The notes beneath the pieces are model-generated. The model worked only from the letters and a program-made list of their open reading frames with translations, made no database searches and was not told where the DNA came from. DNA of 64,000 nt from Trichaptum fuscoviolaceum. Lineage: Eukaryota > Basidiomycota > Agaricomycetes > Hymenochaetales > Trichaptaceae. Both the position numbers and the translations under genes were made by a program. Each line of letters begins with the position of its first letter. Position 1 is the first letter of the stretch. Positions 1-11,689 of the stretch are shown here, in pieces. The DNA is taken from contig CAJSYZ010000004.1 in NCBI GenBank assembly GCA_910574455.1, forward strand, positions 372,001-436,000. Reading direction: 5' to 3'.

Positions 1-101
1 CCAGATACCTTCAGTTAAAAGGAACGCCGACAAGAGACGCGGTTAGGTATATTGAAGCAATAACTTTCAAACGTTCATATTCTCATACTTTCAAGAATAA
101 T

Positions 102-1888
102 ATGGCCGGATCTCTCGTTTCGACCACCGATGATTTAAATCATGAGGATAACCCTCTCGAAACCGTTCGTGCAGATGAGTGGAAGGACGATTACAAAGGG
201 CGAGTACTTCCTTTCATGCATCACTGCTTAGTGATATTCCAATACTAAGACTGCTCAACAGTGATACGGCTCTGGGCAAGCATAGTAGTAGAGATTTGAC
301 TCTAACAACGACGACACTCTCTCTCGAGCTTTCCAGTGGCCATAATCCCCCTCCTACCCCAAGTGCACCCTCTAATTCCACTCCGATTCCCACCCCCTTT
401 CTTCCTCGAGCCACTTTCAAAGACCTTCCGGATGAGCTCATTGCCCTTTCCGTGCAATACGCCGTCGGCTTGTCATTCAAGCCCTTACGCCAGCTGTACA
501 CCCTCATGCTTGTCTGCCGCAGACTCGCATACATCGTGCGGAACGCACCGCGTGCATGGGCAACAGTCAAACTGAGCACCTTCATGAGCCAGCGAACCAT
601 CGAGACAGTTGTGCAGAGGAGCGGCACCCTCAGCCTCGAAGTCATGATAGCCAATTCGATATGCTATCCTCTGATGGACGCCAAATATGCAGGCATCGTG
701 CATGCGCTGTTCTCATGCAGCGACAGGTGGGAGAGCGTCAAGTTCTATATCTCGGAAGTCTCTGCGAGATTCATCCACGCGCACTACCCGAGCCTGAAGC
801 TTCCTCGCGCAGACAGTGTGACGTTCGAGCGCAATCTACGGTACCCCGATGGCGGTACATGGACCTCCTGGCTCTGTAAGAACTGGACTATGCCGAACAT
901 ATGGTATCTATACTGCTCCGCACGCAATCCGCCGCCGCCCTTGATCTCTGCCGGGAACCTGACAGAGTGCGTTCTGAAGATGGGTGGCTGTGAAATCTCC
1001 AGCGTGCTTTTTTTCTTAGCGTCTACACCCAGTATGTATTTACTGGAAATCATAGACCATGGAATCTACGAATCTCCCACAAGCCCGCACACAAACTCCG
1101 AGCTACCAAATGTAGTGCTTCCTGAACTCGGTTATCTTATGCTGGAGTTGCGCACCATCGACGCACGTGCCCTCCGAAGACTCCTCAACGCCATCTCATG
1201 CCCGATCCTTGACGAGGTGTCTCTCTACATTGCTTTCAACTGTGTCGGACAAGTTAAGCAGCATCGCGCCCGCGCGGCGTTCCGTGAAGTAGCCCAGCAT
1301 ATGCGAAACCAGTTTACTGTCCTTGAAACATTCAGTTTTGAGGTGGACCCTATCCATCCGCGTTTCTCTGATGACGATAATGCCGGTGGACTCCAGCCGG
1401 GAGATAGCGTTCCTTCGACTGGGTATCACTTGATGAAGTTCTTCCCCGGCGATATATTCTGGCAATTGCCGAAGACGATAAAGAAGGTGAAACTCCGGAA
1501 CGTAGACTTTTTCAACGATAGTCAGTATGACTATCGTGAGTATACGTTGCCAAACCTCAAGGAGTTGATCATCACAAAGACCATCGAAAAGCTAACCTTT
1601 GAGGAACACTCCTTTTCGAGGCTGTCAAGTGTCCTCAAAAGACTGGGTGTGAAGCTGGAGCGGTTTAGTATCAACGAAGATGATAGAGAAAGTGAAGGTT
1701 ATGTTGAGGATGAAATCGATGAAGAGGATGAAAGTGAAGGAGAAAGCGCAGACGATGGAGAGGATGAAAATAATGGAGAAAGTGAGGATGTTGTAGAGAG
1801 TGAAAGAGATGGAGGGGATGAACGTGAGGAGCTTCAGACGGAGGAAGCGAAAGCAATAATTGCACTGCAGCGTGCGGGAGTCCTGTAG
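102..1888 (+). CDS. F-box-like protein with acidic C-terminal tail
   Basis: An F-box-like segment (LPDELI...VCRRLAYIV, bases about 425-540) is followed by a long region like the leucine-rich repeat-like tails of Agaricomycete F-box proteins. Family knowledge: such proteins recruit substrates to SCF ubiquitin ligases through Skp1. The main frame is open 179-1888 but has a stop just before 179 and no ATG before the F-box, so an upstream exon is needed. The best candidate is ATG 102 (MAGSLVSTTDD) joined by a GT-AG intron near 204-280, which keeps the frame; this splice is inferred and the donor is weak. The last 80 residues or so are very rich in Glu and Asp (bases about 1670-1840). The F-box identity is moderately sure; the start is not. 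Confidence 0.65.
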
Positions 1889-2666
1889 CTGAACCATGCG
1901 CAGAAGTACGTAGCAAATGTTCTCCTCCCTCGCATACTTGATAATTTTTATCTCCTTGTGAACCACATAGTTTTACACTATAGCTACCGAATCTGACAAT
2001 AATAAACTATAGAATATATATATTCAAGTTGTTGTTGAAGTTCGTATTAGGAACAGCGGAAACATGTTCAGAACTTGGATATGGGGAGGTTCTTATGAGC
2101 AAGATATTATAAAGAGTCTACGCAGTAGCTATGCTCATGAAAAGGGAGTCCTATATAAGACATACAGCCTATAGTACAGTAGAGGTTCAGGCAGTTCTGC
2201 CAATACTAGCTTCGCAAATTTGAGCGGAGCTTGAAGCTACACATGTCACACTGAAAGTTCCTTGCTAGTGCTCCCTCTAAAACTACGTCCTCCATTCACC
2301 TACTACAACGAAGTAAAGAAGAAGCTGCATTAATAACTCTAATCCGGGAGCTTCATCATAAGTGAAAAGAAATTAAGCTGTATGCCTTTCAGTCGATAAA
2401 ATTATACCCGCAATGCATGTGGCCGTGACCGTGACTTCAAGTTGCCGAAGTTCAAGTTCAAGTTGAAATTGTGACCACTGGCACTGGCATAGACTCGCAA
2501 GCCCGTCGCCGCAAGCTCTCGCACACGATGGTTCAAGCCCACATTTTCAGTCACCTTATCGCTCGGGCCAATGCACAAGCACAAGTATCCTATACAGCCA
2601 CGAAGAGAAGTGAGTGTTTTCAGGATAGTAGTACTGTTTTCCGTTATTCCTCTGGCACGCGCGCAG
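1889..2666. other. Intergenic, no gene recognised
   Basis: Only short open frames with no recognisable domain are present. A partial terminus-like match (TAGACTCGCAAGCC) to the small inverted-repeat DNA elements nearby occurs around 2495-2510. Confidence 0.5.
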
Positions 2667-2737
2667 TAGACTCGTAAACCAGTCGTTACTTAGTGTACTA
2701 CAACACAACACTAAGCAACGACTGGCTTGCGAGTCTA
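2667..2737. mobile_element. 71-bp foldback MITE with 9-bp target duplication
   Basis: The element is almost entirely an inverted repeat. It begins TAGACTCGTAAACCAGTCGTT and ends with the near reverse complement AACGACTGGCTTGCGAGTCTA around a loop of about 10 bases. Direct flanking copies of CGCGCGCAG at 2658-2666 and 2738-2746 form a perfect 9-base target-site duplication. The termini match the 797-bp element at 5476-6272. A 9-base duplication fits Mutator-like (MULE) transposition; the superfamily is inferred. It has no coding capacity. Confidence 0.8.
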
Positions 2738-3187
2738 CGCGCGCAGCGATCATGATGCGATCTGTGCATGTATCCTCAGTCCTTCAAGTCAATTGTCAAT
2801 TGACTGAGTGAGATGTCTACAGGAGACAATCAGAGGTGTGATGAAATGTTGATTTCAACGGTTTTGCATGAAGGAAGTTCATGATGCTACAGTTGTTAGC
2901 CTACGCGGACGCTGGTACCTCGCTATCCCCCGCCTGGGCACGTTAATACTATTACTACATAATCAATGTCACGCTGAGAAGTGGATTGGGCAGCCCTTAT
3001 CAGCTATCAGAAGACATTATATGAGGACACTTTTAAGAAGATCAAAGCATCTATTTCCTTCAAGTAACGACGTTTAAGAAGTTCTGTACGCTTCATGCGG
3101 ATGGTCTTCATATTGTGCAAAAAAAGATTCAATTGATAATTTTCGAATGTTACATAAATACTTCATGATGCCTCCACGTGAAATATC

Positions 3188-5311
3188 TTATTCCGAGTCA
3201 TAGTCCAAGTCATTGTCCGAGTAATAGAGCACGTTTCTTGGTAAGAGACCAAAGGCGTTAGCTACACCTGTTGCCGAAGGACGATCTTCTACCTTTGCAC
3301 TCCAACAACGCTTTACATATTCCCACTCTCGTCCGAGTACCGGACAAATTGATGCGTCGGGTGGGCTCCCGCGAAATACAGTTGTTAAAACCTGAGAATT
3401 GGGAAGGCCAAAGTAAGGATCTTCTCCGGTCACTATCTGCTGGTACTTTAATCAGATTCTCCATAGAAAGTATTTCTTAATGCGTACCTCTAAGCACGTC
3501 ATCCCAAATGCATAAATATCGGACGCAAAGGTGTGCTTTCCCGTTCCTTCAAACTTCTCTGGAAACAAAAGCTCTGGAGCCTGCCATCGAAGCGATCCCC
3601 CAGCCTCGGCTGACGAAGTTCCAGTCAGACTCGCCTGAAAGTCCTTTATTCGAGATAATCCAAAATCTGCTATCTTAGGTACTCCATGTTCGTCGACAAG
3701 AATGTTGCCCTTAAAAATGTATATATCATGATAAAAGGAAAAGGTAGTTAAGGTACATGGCACTCACACATCGTAAGTCACCATGCACTACGGGAGGGAC
3801 TCGATCTTCATGCAGATAATATACGCCAGAAACAACACCTTTTATCTATAGGACACAAAGAATGTCAGAAGACGGAGTTGTCTGAATCAAGCTTTTACCA
3901 TTGGTTCCCTGTCTGTATCTGGCTTACAGCGAAGAAACTCCCTCAAAGTTCCATTAGCCATCCAGGGTGTTATCAGGAACAACAAATCCGGATTTTCGGT
4001 GTGGAACTTTATGCAGCTTATACCGAGTAAAGGAAGAACATTCTTATGCGTCGAATAGTGCCACACAATTCCTTCCTTAGAGATTTCCTTCACAGAGATA
4101 AGAAAAGGCATTGGTGTGAGATGTGGATGAAACTCACTGCATGGACCTTTCTAACTTCGTCCGGTTTGCCAAAGAACCTCGGCACTTTCATTGCAATCAC
4201 TCGGCCATCGTTCAGTGTCCCTTTGTATATGTCTGCAAACCCACCGCCGCTGACAGGAGTCTTTGGCATGTACTGGACCTCATGCATATGCAGCCGAGAC
4301 GGAAGAAATGCGAGACGATGAGCTGTCTCGTAGATAGAGTCATGAAGTAGTGTCTCGATGCCAGCAAATCGGGAAAATTCCATAGTTTCATTCTTGTTAC
4401 GTATTGATACGAGGGCCTTTAGAAGGAGTAATCTGTTAGAAACATAGCCAATGTATTGCGATTCAATAATTGTTTCCCCACACCTGGTCAACTTCGTCAG
4501 CTGAACGAATTAAAGCAGAAACTTGCGCTGAGGTCGTTTGTTGTATGCCATTTTGCACATTCTTCGAGATGCTCTGCAGTCCACGAGCCATGTGGTGAAC
4601 TTTGACCACAGCAAGGTATGCAAGAAAATTCCTAACAATATTTCAGATCTGAGCGGTGGCACATTTCCAGTTTTCCATCACGTACGTACTTCACAAATAC
4701 AATATTATCAGCAAGCACTGAAAATTCCTTAAGCTGATAGAGCAAATGTCCATAGCAAGAGGGATTCAATGACAGTGCAAGAATGTCTATTTTGGACAAC
4801 GCCTGCAGGTAGTCCGGAAGAAGATTAACTGCAGTCCTAAACCTCTTGGAGAACAGTCAGCTATAACTCACTTACGGAGAACGTGACACGTACTCGATCC
4901 AATATGTCATCAAAGTCGAAAGTCTGTATATGCAAGCAACGCAAGAAATACGGTCAGCTGTTGCTTAACAGAGAACCTGACAAAACACACGTCATCCAGT
5001 GATTTGGGCAGCTGTGCGGGAATCATGGTTTGCAAGTTAGGGACAACTACCCTCGACAAGGTCGACCTCTAAATCTCACATTATACTTATCAAAATTCAC
5101 AAACAAGCGGGCAGCGTCTTCCCAGAGTTCGAGTGACGTGGAACGATCAGAAAGCTTTTCAAGTACTGTCTTCCTATGGGATTCTTTGAAATATTTATCC
5201 TCCCGCCCGCTTAGTTCGCAGATATCTTCAAGGAAAGAAGCCATCAGAGATGAAGTCGATGTTGATAGAGGAGGGGAGACAAGAAAGTTGCGAAGCGCCT
5301 AACGGCTCCAT
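3188..5311 (-). CDS. Tyrosine-kinase-like (TKL-type) protein kinase, copy 1
   Basis: A multi-exon minus-strand protein kinase. In order it shows a glycine loop GGGFADIYKG and AMK lysine (about 4190-4255), an N-lobe segment EISKEGIVWHYSTHKNVLPL (about 4030-4090), a hinge ITPWMANGTL, a catalytic HGDL (about 3775-3790), GNILVDE, the DFG motif ADFGLS (about 3650-3665) and APELL (about 3565-3580). A final exon carries WSAKVEDRPSA before the stop at 3188. HGD replaces HRD, as is common in fungal TKL expansions. The N-terminal exon begins ATG at 5311 (MEPLGAS) or 5244 (MASFLEDIC). A GGGG run at 5273-5276, against GGG in copy 2, shifts the frame after the first ATG, so 5244 is the likelier start here. 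All catalytic motifs are present, so it may be active; the substrate is unknown. Exon borders were judged by eye. Confidence 0.75.
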
Positions 5312-5475
5312 CACATCCGAGTCGATGCCATCAAACTTGAACAAACAAGTACAAGCAACTTGAAACGCCTTCTATTCAATTGGCTACGAAAATTTCAAAG
5401 TACACACAGCCTCGTCATCATACACATGCAATGATTGCGATCCCCGTTTTGTATCCACATATCTCGAGTCTATAA

Positions 5476-6272
5476 TAGACTCGCAAGCCAGTCATTTCTG
5501 TGTGTTGTTGATGAAATGACTGGTATGACTCAATCAGAAGTTGCTGAGTCACCTCAGACCAACCGTATATAGATGCATGTCCATATATGGATGCATGTCC
5601 ATGTGAGGAATAGACTCGGATTTTTCCCGATTCATGTGAGAGTAAGCTAAATCAAGAGTGAAAGTCCCACGCGATTTGCGCCGGTCGTAGGACCGACGCG
5701 CGCGTCTACGCGCCTCTTTCCTACTACAACGTGCCGCGACGTCGTATTTATGTCGTAGTTAATTTATGCATCATTCTACACCGTTGAAGCGCCCATCAGG
5801 GGAGCGTAATCAAAATATAACATTCACTCCTTTTACTCCAGGTGAACTTAATGCGAAACGAGTGTATCCGCAAATAAAAATGCGAAAATGCGAAAACGAA
5901 GCTTGCGCGACTCCGAACCAGCTCGAGCGTACTGTCGCAATTCGAGACTCCTTCGAAAGCGAGTGCGACACCTTACAATGTGTTCGCGATATCAGCTTCT
6001 CCCCATAGCATGTAGATAGTAAAGATATAGCACAAAAATCTGCATGTATTCGCTATCTGATTCTAATAAAAGTGGAACTTCAAAAAAAAAGGAGTGACCG
6101 GGACTCGGGAAGCCACCGGCAACCTAAAGACCCTGTGAAAATTTGCCACCATTAAGCTGAATAATCAGGCACATTGTGACCGATGGATCACAATGGCGTT
6201 ACAGGCCTCCTTCTGATTGAGTCATACCAGTCGTTTCTATTTCACGACACAAACGACTGGTTTACGAGTCTA
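5476..6272. mobile_element. 797-bp non-autonomous inverted-repeat DNA transposon (MULE-like)
   Basis: Terminal inverted repeats of about 65 bases start TAGACTCGCAAGCCAGTC on the left and end GACTGGTTTACGAGTCTA on the right; both continue inward to a matching CTTCTGATTGAGTCATACC-type segment. Each terminus contains its own hairpin (CCAGTCATTT...AAATGACTGG). AGTCTATAA flanks the element at 5467-5475 and 6273-6281 as a 9-base target duplication, and the paralogous block has the single empty copy at 16960-16968. No transposase frame is seen. The termini are shared with the 71-bp element at 2667-2737. Assignment to Mutator-like elements rests on the 9-base duplication and long repeats and is an inference. 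Confidence 0.85.
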
Positions 6273-6281
6273 AGTCTATAA

Positions 6282-7960
6282 CATGTCTTTCAATGATCAA
6301 AGAGCGCAGCAACTGGAGTTGGAAGAACCCAACGCTGCTTGCACTTGCCTCCCCGCGTAGTTCACCTCTAGCAGGTCCGGCACGCGCCCGCTCCTCGTAG
6401 TTCCTGCACCCAAAGACCACGTAGCGCACGCCGTAGAGCAGCTGCATCTGATTTTCCTTCGATTGCGACTGCACCTGCGGACGCGCGCGCGGAGACAGTC
6501 TCTAGAGCCACGCGACGGATCGTGAGGCGCTCGACTTCGCATGACACCGTGGCGATGATGACGGACCTGTCAGTGCCACTGGCGACTCAGTGGAAAGGTG
6601 CGCGGTAGCGACGTCGAGTCGAGGGTGTGGTGGGATGCTTTGGTGAAAAGAAGGTGGCGCGTGAACCGCTTGCTGACGACCATGAGACCGGTTGGAACGG
6701 AATGGGTCCGCAGATTTGGACCGCTGCATCGTTCCTGCTGTAGCACTCTCATCTCGTACCAAACACGAACATGGTGTCTCTGGTAACTTCTGCTTCATAC
6801 GCATCCAAACTGCCATTGAAGAGTTTAGATCTATGCAAGATAAAGAAAGCAACAATACACTCACATTTCCTTCATCGTTCCAGCCACCTGCAGCGCGTCT
6901 TCGAACTCCACTCCCGACATCTCTCGCTCGCAGTACTTCGCCGGCTCGACCACAGTTGTATAGCGCCGGAAGTAAATCATCGTACCATTCGCGGTTGCCT
7001 CTCATTCGTAACTGACGTCGTCGTTTGCACGAGAGATAAACGCACCGCGCATGTTGATGTCTGAGCTATACGTGTTGTGCGTGGCGGAGGTCACGGAGAG
7101 GGTGAGCAGGTGGCGGAGGTTCCGTGCTAATGGAACGTGTGGTGAGAGCGGAGGCATGGACGGGATGACGGTGCGTGAGGCTGCATCTGACGGTAATATC
7201 TTGGTCAAACGCTTTGCTGGAAGGCTAGGTGGAAGCTGAGAACTCACTGATAGTACTGATGGTGTCGAGGATGGCAGTGTAGAAGCAGACGCCCCCTCGT
7301 ATCGTCCCTTCATTCGTAATAAGGAAAAGTAAAGCAGCAGTAGAAAACAAGGACATACCTGGTGCACCCCTGCCCTCCCGATGAGACACCTTAGGCAACG
7401 ACACAAGCGCAATAGCGCACGTACGAAAGAAACTCCTTCTCATTGAAAGTGTGCATCACCTGTCCGTGAGCAGCACATCAGCCAAATGCACGACTAGTTT
7501 CGAGTCCATCTGTAAATGACATACCTTCGGAAGATCGCCCGTTCGCGTCGCGATTAGCCCCTTCGCCAATTGCAAGCGCACCGACAGCCGACGTTTGAAG
7601 CAGAAAGCGAGTAAGATGATGAGCTGCCCGCATTGTGCGCATTTACAGTCATCGTCAGTCACCTAATCAGAGAACTTATTACCAGGATATACGCTGCATC
7701 GATGACGATGACATTCGCGTTGCGCGTCCAGTCCTTTATCGGTGCTTTGCGGACGGCCTGCCATAAGATGAAGATGTCGGAGACGAGGGCGGTGACGGCG
7801 ACGATGAGGAGGTAGAGAGAATGAATGGAAGGTCTTTTGCATTAAAGTGCAAAGACGTCAACAGTGATCACGTTGCCGTCGGACTAAAAGTTGAATTGAA
7901 TCATAATTTGAACTTGAACCTGGAATTCTCACGCGGCGGCTACCACCTCCTTTATCCCGA
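6282..7960 (-). pseudogene. Dlt1-like membrane protein relic, copy 1
   Basis: Minus-strand fragments in several frames, read from about 7790 downward, resemble the fungal Dlt1 (defect at low temperature) family. There is a first membrane helix (SLYLLIVAVTALVSDIFIL), then WTRNANVIVIDAAYILV and an intron, then LIILLAFCFKRRLSVRLQL with GDLPK. A piece like the conserved EYIRAC...GRPG segment follows (RTCAIALVSLPK, GRGAPG), with a late segment of the type found before the C-terminus (about 6890-6960). No clean start codon precedes the first helix and several joins need frame changes, so it looks decayed. The family assignment comes from memory of the yeast protein layout and is moderately sure. 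It follows kinase copy 1 on the same strand, as in copy 2. Confidence 0.5.
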
Positions 7961-8087
7961 GATCCGTGTTCACAAATGTGTCCTTAACATCAGCTCGAAA
8001 TGAATCCATGCTTTTTTCGCGCAAGCATTCACGGCCCCGAGCGACTATGGAAGAAGTGCAGGCTGGAGGATGCATGGTGATCGAAAT

Positions 8088-8495
8088 TCAGGTGTCTTTG
8101 TCGTTACTGTGCGAGAGCGAGGAAGAGGTGGATTGCGGCTGCCAGTGGTATTGGGGAGGGTTTGTGATAAAGAAGCGATGGGGCGCTGAGGTGCGGAGAA
8201 CGTCAGGACTCCACCAGTAAACCATTTTGCAATCTTCTTGAATGTACCTGAATCCATTCGACGCTACAAACTCTAATCTTGCATTCTTGTAAGTATGTAG
8301 ATCATGGTCGCCGTCTTCCAAGCTTATATTCTTTACTTTTAATCCGACCGACTTTTCCTGGTGGACACCATATCGTGCAGCTTCACAAATTCTTAAGGAT
8401 ATTCTACAATACCAACGCACCGTCCGTCCCAAATGGAGACAGAAGCTCAACCAATCTCGCTTTACCTTGTTCTTCCGGTTCACAGCGGAGCTCAT
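8088..8495 (-). CDS. Hypothetical protein, 135 aa
   Basis: A 135-residue ORF starts with ATG (MSSAVNRKNKVKRDW) and is open to a stop at 8088. It has no recognised domain. It is rich in basic residues at the N-terminus and ends in a Ser-rich tail. It has no counterpart beside the other two Dlt1-like relics. It could be a real small gene, an exon of a larger one, or chance. Confidence 0.25.
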   Translation of the reverse strand: MSSAVNRKNKVKRDWLSFCLHLGRTVRWYCRISLRICEAARYGVHQEKSVGLKVKNISLEDGDHDLHTYKNARLEFVASNGFRYIQEDCKMVYWWSPDVLRTSAPHRFFITNPPQYHWQPQSTSSSLSHSNDKDT

Positions 8496-9292
8496 GTTTG
8501 TCCACGCAATGAAAAAAACATGCGGTGATGGAAAGCATATTGCGTTCGGGCTCGTGTTTCTTTCATCTATAACAAGTCTTCCATGTTAACATTGCTGAGC
8601 TTTCTTGACCAATCTTGCAATTCGAATAGGCCACGGAACGGCTGCTGCCTGACTTGCTTCATCATTTCGATCATCATGGCGGCGCGGACCCATGCATGCA
8701 AGAAAGGCAATATATTGCGCTACTACCCCCACTTCTACCATTCTGGTTGCGATTGATTGAGTTTCATTCGTGTATCAGTCCTGGTACTGGACAAATTCCC
8801 ATGCATGCGAGCACCTGCATCGTAAACGTTTGATCACTGGCCATCACACCCGTTGAACTAAGCGCTTATAATCGCTCTTCGCATACCATGATTCAGTCCG
8901 CCGCTTCGGAATCCTTGTCTGCTGGTCGTTACCAGACTTAGTGAAGGATCATAACGAGGTTCGTAGGCTTAACATTTCTTAGCGCTTGCACAGAGTTGCT
9001 TGCTTACCTTTATCCGTTAATACGCGATTCTGAAATTCTTCGCTACCATTCATAAAGAGATAGGCGCTGGACCGACTTCTTTCCTTCTATTGAACCTGCA
9101 GGACGAAAAACATATTAAGGACTCCAAGCTTCTTTTCTCTTACATTGAGACCACACCTCATCCATGCACTCTCAATGCCTTTAACACTCGTCCTCCGCCA
9201 TTGACGTCTCGTATTTAGAATTCGTTCTCGTCCTCTTCCCGGATGTTTCTGTGCTCTTCGACGTCTGCCTGCTCAACCGCCGTATTCTCTCA
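8496..9292. other. Intergenic, no gene recognised
   Basis: No convincing coding segment is seen. It presumably includes the promoter and 5' leader of the membrane-protein gene that starts at 9293. Confidence 0.5.
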
Positions 9293-11491
9293 ATGCTCCT
9301 ACTCATTTCTCTTGCGGTCCTCCTCAAACGCTACGGAACCCAGGCTATCCCACTTCCCGCGCCTACTCCGACATCCGCCACTCTAGGAACGCATCTCGTC
9401 GCCCGTGAGGGCCCCCTCGACGGATGCCATGCCCGCACGGTCCTTGATATTCTATGGAGCTGTCTCGCTACAACGTTCGCGTGCTCTTGGGTATCCGTCC
9501 ATCCAAACGTGCCATGGCATAACGAAGGCAAATGGACAATCCTAAGGAGACGCATCTTCCTCATGCTCTTCTCGATGCTTGCGCCGGAATTCATGGTCAT
9601 GTGGGCGTTCAAGCAGTGGAGAGGCGCAGTGATGATCAGAGAGGCTGTGAATAAAGCTTTAAAGGACGCATCTCCGAATACACGTACGCACGACTACAAT
9701 TTCCAACTTGTATAATGCTAACTGAGTTGTAGAGAAACTGGTCTCGGAGCCATGGACTACGGCACACGGCCATTTCTTGCAGATGGGTGGAATTCGACTT
9801 TGCACTACTCAACAAGAGAACTTCTCCTTCCGAAAAGACGAGCTGCAAGTGCTGCGAAGTACGACTGTCAAATCAAGATACTGGTTTCGGCACGGGCATG
9901 CCATGAGCATCTCGCAGCACAGTGCCGATCTCATTCCCAAGCAATTTTATCATAGACATGAGTCTTCAGAAGGATCCTGGTCCACCGAGTATGCGCCAAA
10001 CAACGAGCTTACAGATAACATCTGGGAAGGCGTCCTTACTTTCGACACTCTCAAAAAGCTTCTGTCCGAGAACCTTATCCACTTTCCGACCATCACTGAA
10101 GAAGAGATCGGCGACAAGAGCAAAGGCGACGCACTCTCCAAAGGCATCGCACTCTTGCAGCTCACCTGGTTCATTGTCCAAATGATCGCACGACATGCAC
10201 AGGGCTTAGCAATAACCGAGCTCGAACTCACCACGGCTGCTCTCGCCGGACTGAACAGTGTCATGTACATCTTCTGGTGGAGTAAGCCTCTCGACGTGCG
10301 TTCCCAAATTGTGATCTGTACAAAGGGTATGGAGGAGCTGTTGGCGAGGAAGGCCGCGGACGACACCGAGACGTGGAAATTCCCGAATTCGGACTTGGAT
10401 TTCGACTTTCGGAAATATCTCTGGGAGTCTTTGGGTACATCGATTGTAGAAATGGTCAATTTCTTTACCACATTCTTCGGGTCCTTACCTGTGAGAGTCG
10501 TAAATGCAGTTCTTAAGCTGCATGGGAATGTCGCTCGGGCCAAGGGTACGGATGCTCGGACCAATCTAAAGCATCTCTGGACGTCTATGACCACAATGAT
10601 AAAGGGGTTGATCGATGCTCTAGGCTATTTCGTGATATCATCGCCATTTCGACTCGTCTCTAATTTCAAGAAATTTACCAGAGAATCCAAGGACCTCTTT
10701 ATTCTATTCATTTGCTCCCTATATCGATTCAGACGTATATTTCGGAGATACGAGGCGCCAGAGTATCCAATAATAAGAGTTCGCGCGCGGGACTATAGGC
10801 AACTTGTCGACTCAGAGTCTTCGAATGAGGCCTATACTAAGGTAGGCATCTACCTTGACTTCATTGTATTGAACGTCTAGCAAATAACCTCATGATCTAG
10901 AACTATGCCGGTTTTTCGGTTCGCGGTGTTGAGCTTGCGATAAGCTGTTTGCTCTACATCATTGATGTAGCCCTATACATCCCCGCAACGAAAATATTGA
11001 AATCGGGCAGTACCACGTCGTTGTCTCTCCAGCTTTCTTTCGGGTTTTATACGGCATCAGAAAGCGAAGTACTTTCAATGGTATTTTACAGTGAGAACGC
11101 GGGTGCCAAGTCATTGCTCAGCACGTCATCTGTCGCAGGTGCGCTGTTTGGAGCTATCCACTGCTTGGCCTGGCATTTTAGTTTTCCGTCGAGCGCTGAA
11201 CAGATTATATGGAGATTTGCGTCTTTAGGAATTGTTGGATCTTGTGCTACGACATTCTATGCGGTTCTTTCTTTCTTTATAAAGCAACGTGCAGAGCGGC
11301 ATTGGATCGACCCCGTAGTGATCTTGGTGTCATTAGGTTTACCACTTTGTGCCCTGGCATGTGGTTTGGCTATCCTCGTCTACCCAGTAGCCCGCATCAC
11401 ACTACTTGTTATCGCTATTGCTTCCCTTCGTTCCCTCCCCATTTCCGCATTTGATACCGTTGACTGGATCGAACTTGTTCCTCACATCTAA
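9293..11491 (+). CDS. Fungal multi-pass membrane protein of an expanded uncharacterised family, 696 aa
   Basis: Three exons join in frame: 9293-9683, 9733-10841 and 10901-11491, with GT-AG introns of 49 and 59 bases. The first has a GCTAACT branch site near 9717. The sum is 697 codons including the stop. The N-terminus (MLLLISLAVLLKRYG...) looks like a signal peptide. Next come ILWSCLATTFACSWVSVHPN, a membrane segment around FLMLFSMLAPEFMVMWA, EPWTTAHGHFLQMGG across intron 1, and LQLTWFIVQMIARHAQGLAI with LTTAALAGLNSVMYIFWW. Near the C-terminus are GAIHCLAWHFSFPS and further helices. This motif order is familiar from a large family in Agaricomycetes and some Ascomycetes with no known function. 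The gene looks intact, unlike its neighbours. Confidence 0.8.
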
Positions 11492-11689
11492 TTCGTGTAC
11501 ACGTACTATTTCGTAAGAATTTGATTATGTACAGTATGTCTTGTGATTTATACGGCCTGCCTACTGCTTTATTTTGCACGCCTAGGGATGAAACTTAGTT
11601 GAGAGATCTCAGTCATCTGCTTTATTACCATGTCCATAAGATCCCCTTCAATGATTGAACAATGTAGGAACAGGAATAGACTCGCATCA

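Larger units (their letters stand above)
2787..7960. repeat. Segmental duplication copy 1 (kinase + Dlt1-like relic)
   Basis: Copy 1 of a block that recurs at about 14214-18830, with the same order and strand: minus-strand kinase, then minus-strand Dlt1-like relic. Similarity begins around the shared string GAGACAATCAGAGGTGTGATG (2823 and 14250) and runs past the kinase into the relic. Copy 1 is interrupted by the 797-bp DNA element 5476-6272, which copy 2 lacks. Divergence is moderate, with many substitutions and small indels, so the duplication is not very recent. Confidence 0.8.

Noticed and set aside
214..1053. Minus-strand ORFs opposite the F-box gene
   Set aside because: They are antisense shadows of a frame with better amino-acid composition and family similarity.
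5610..5640. Another TAGACTCGG string as a separate MITE end
   Set aside because: It lies inside the 797-bp element, lacks the CAAGCCAGTC continuation and has no partner end or target duplication.
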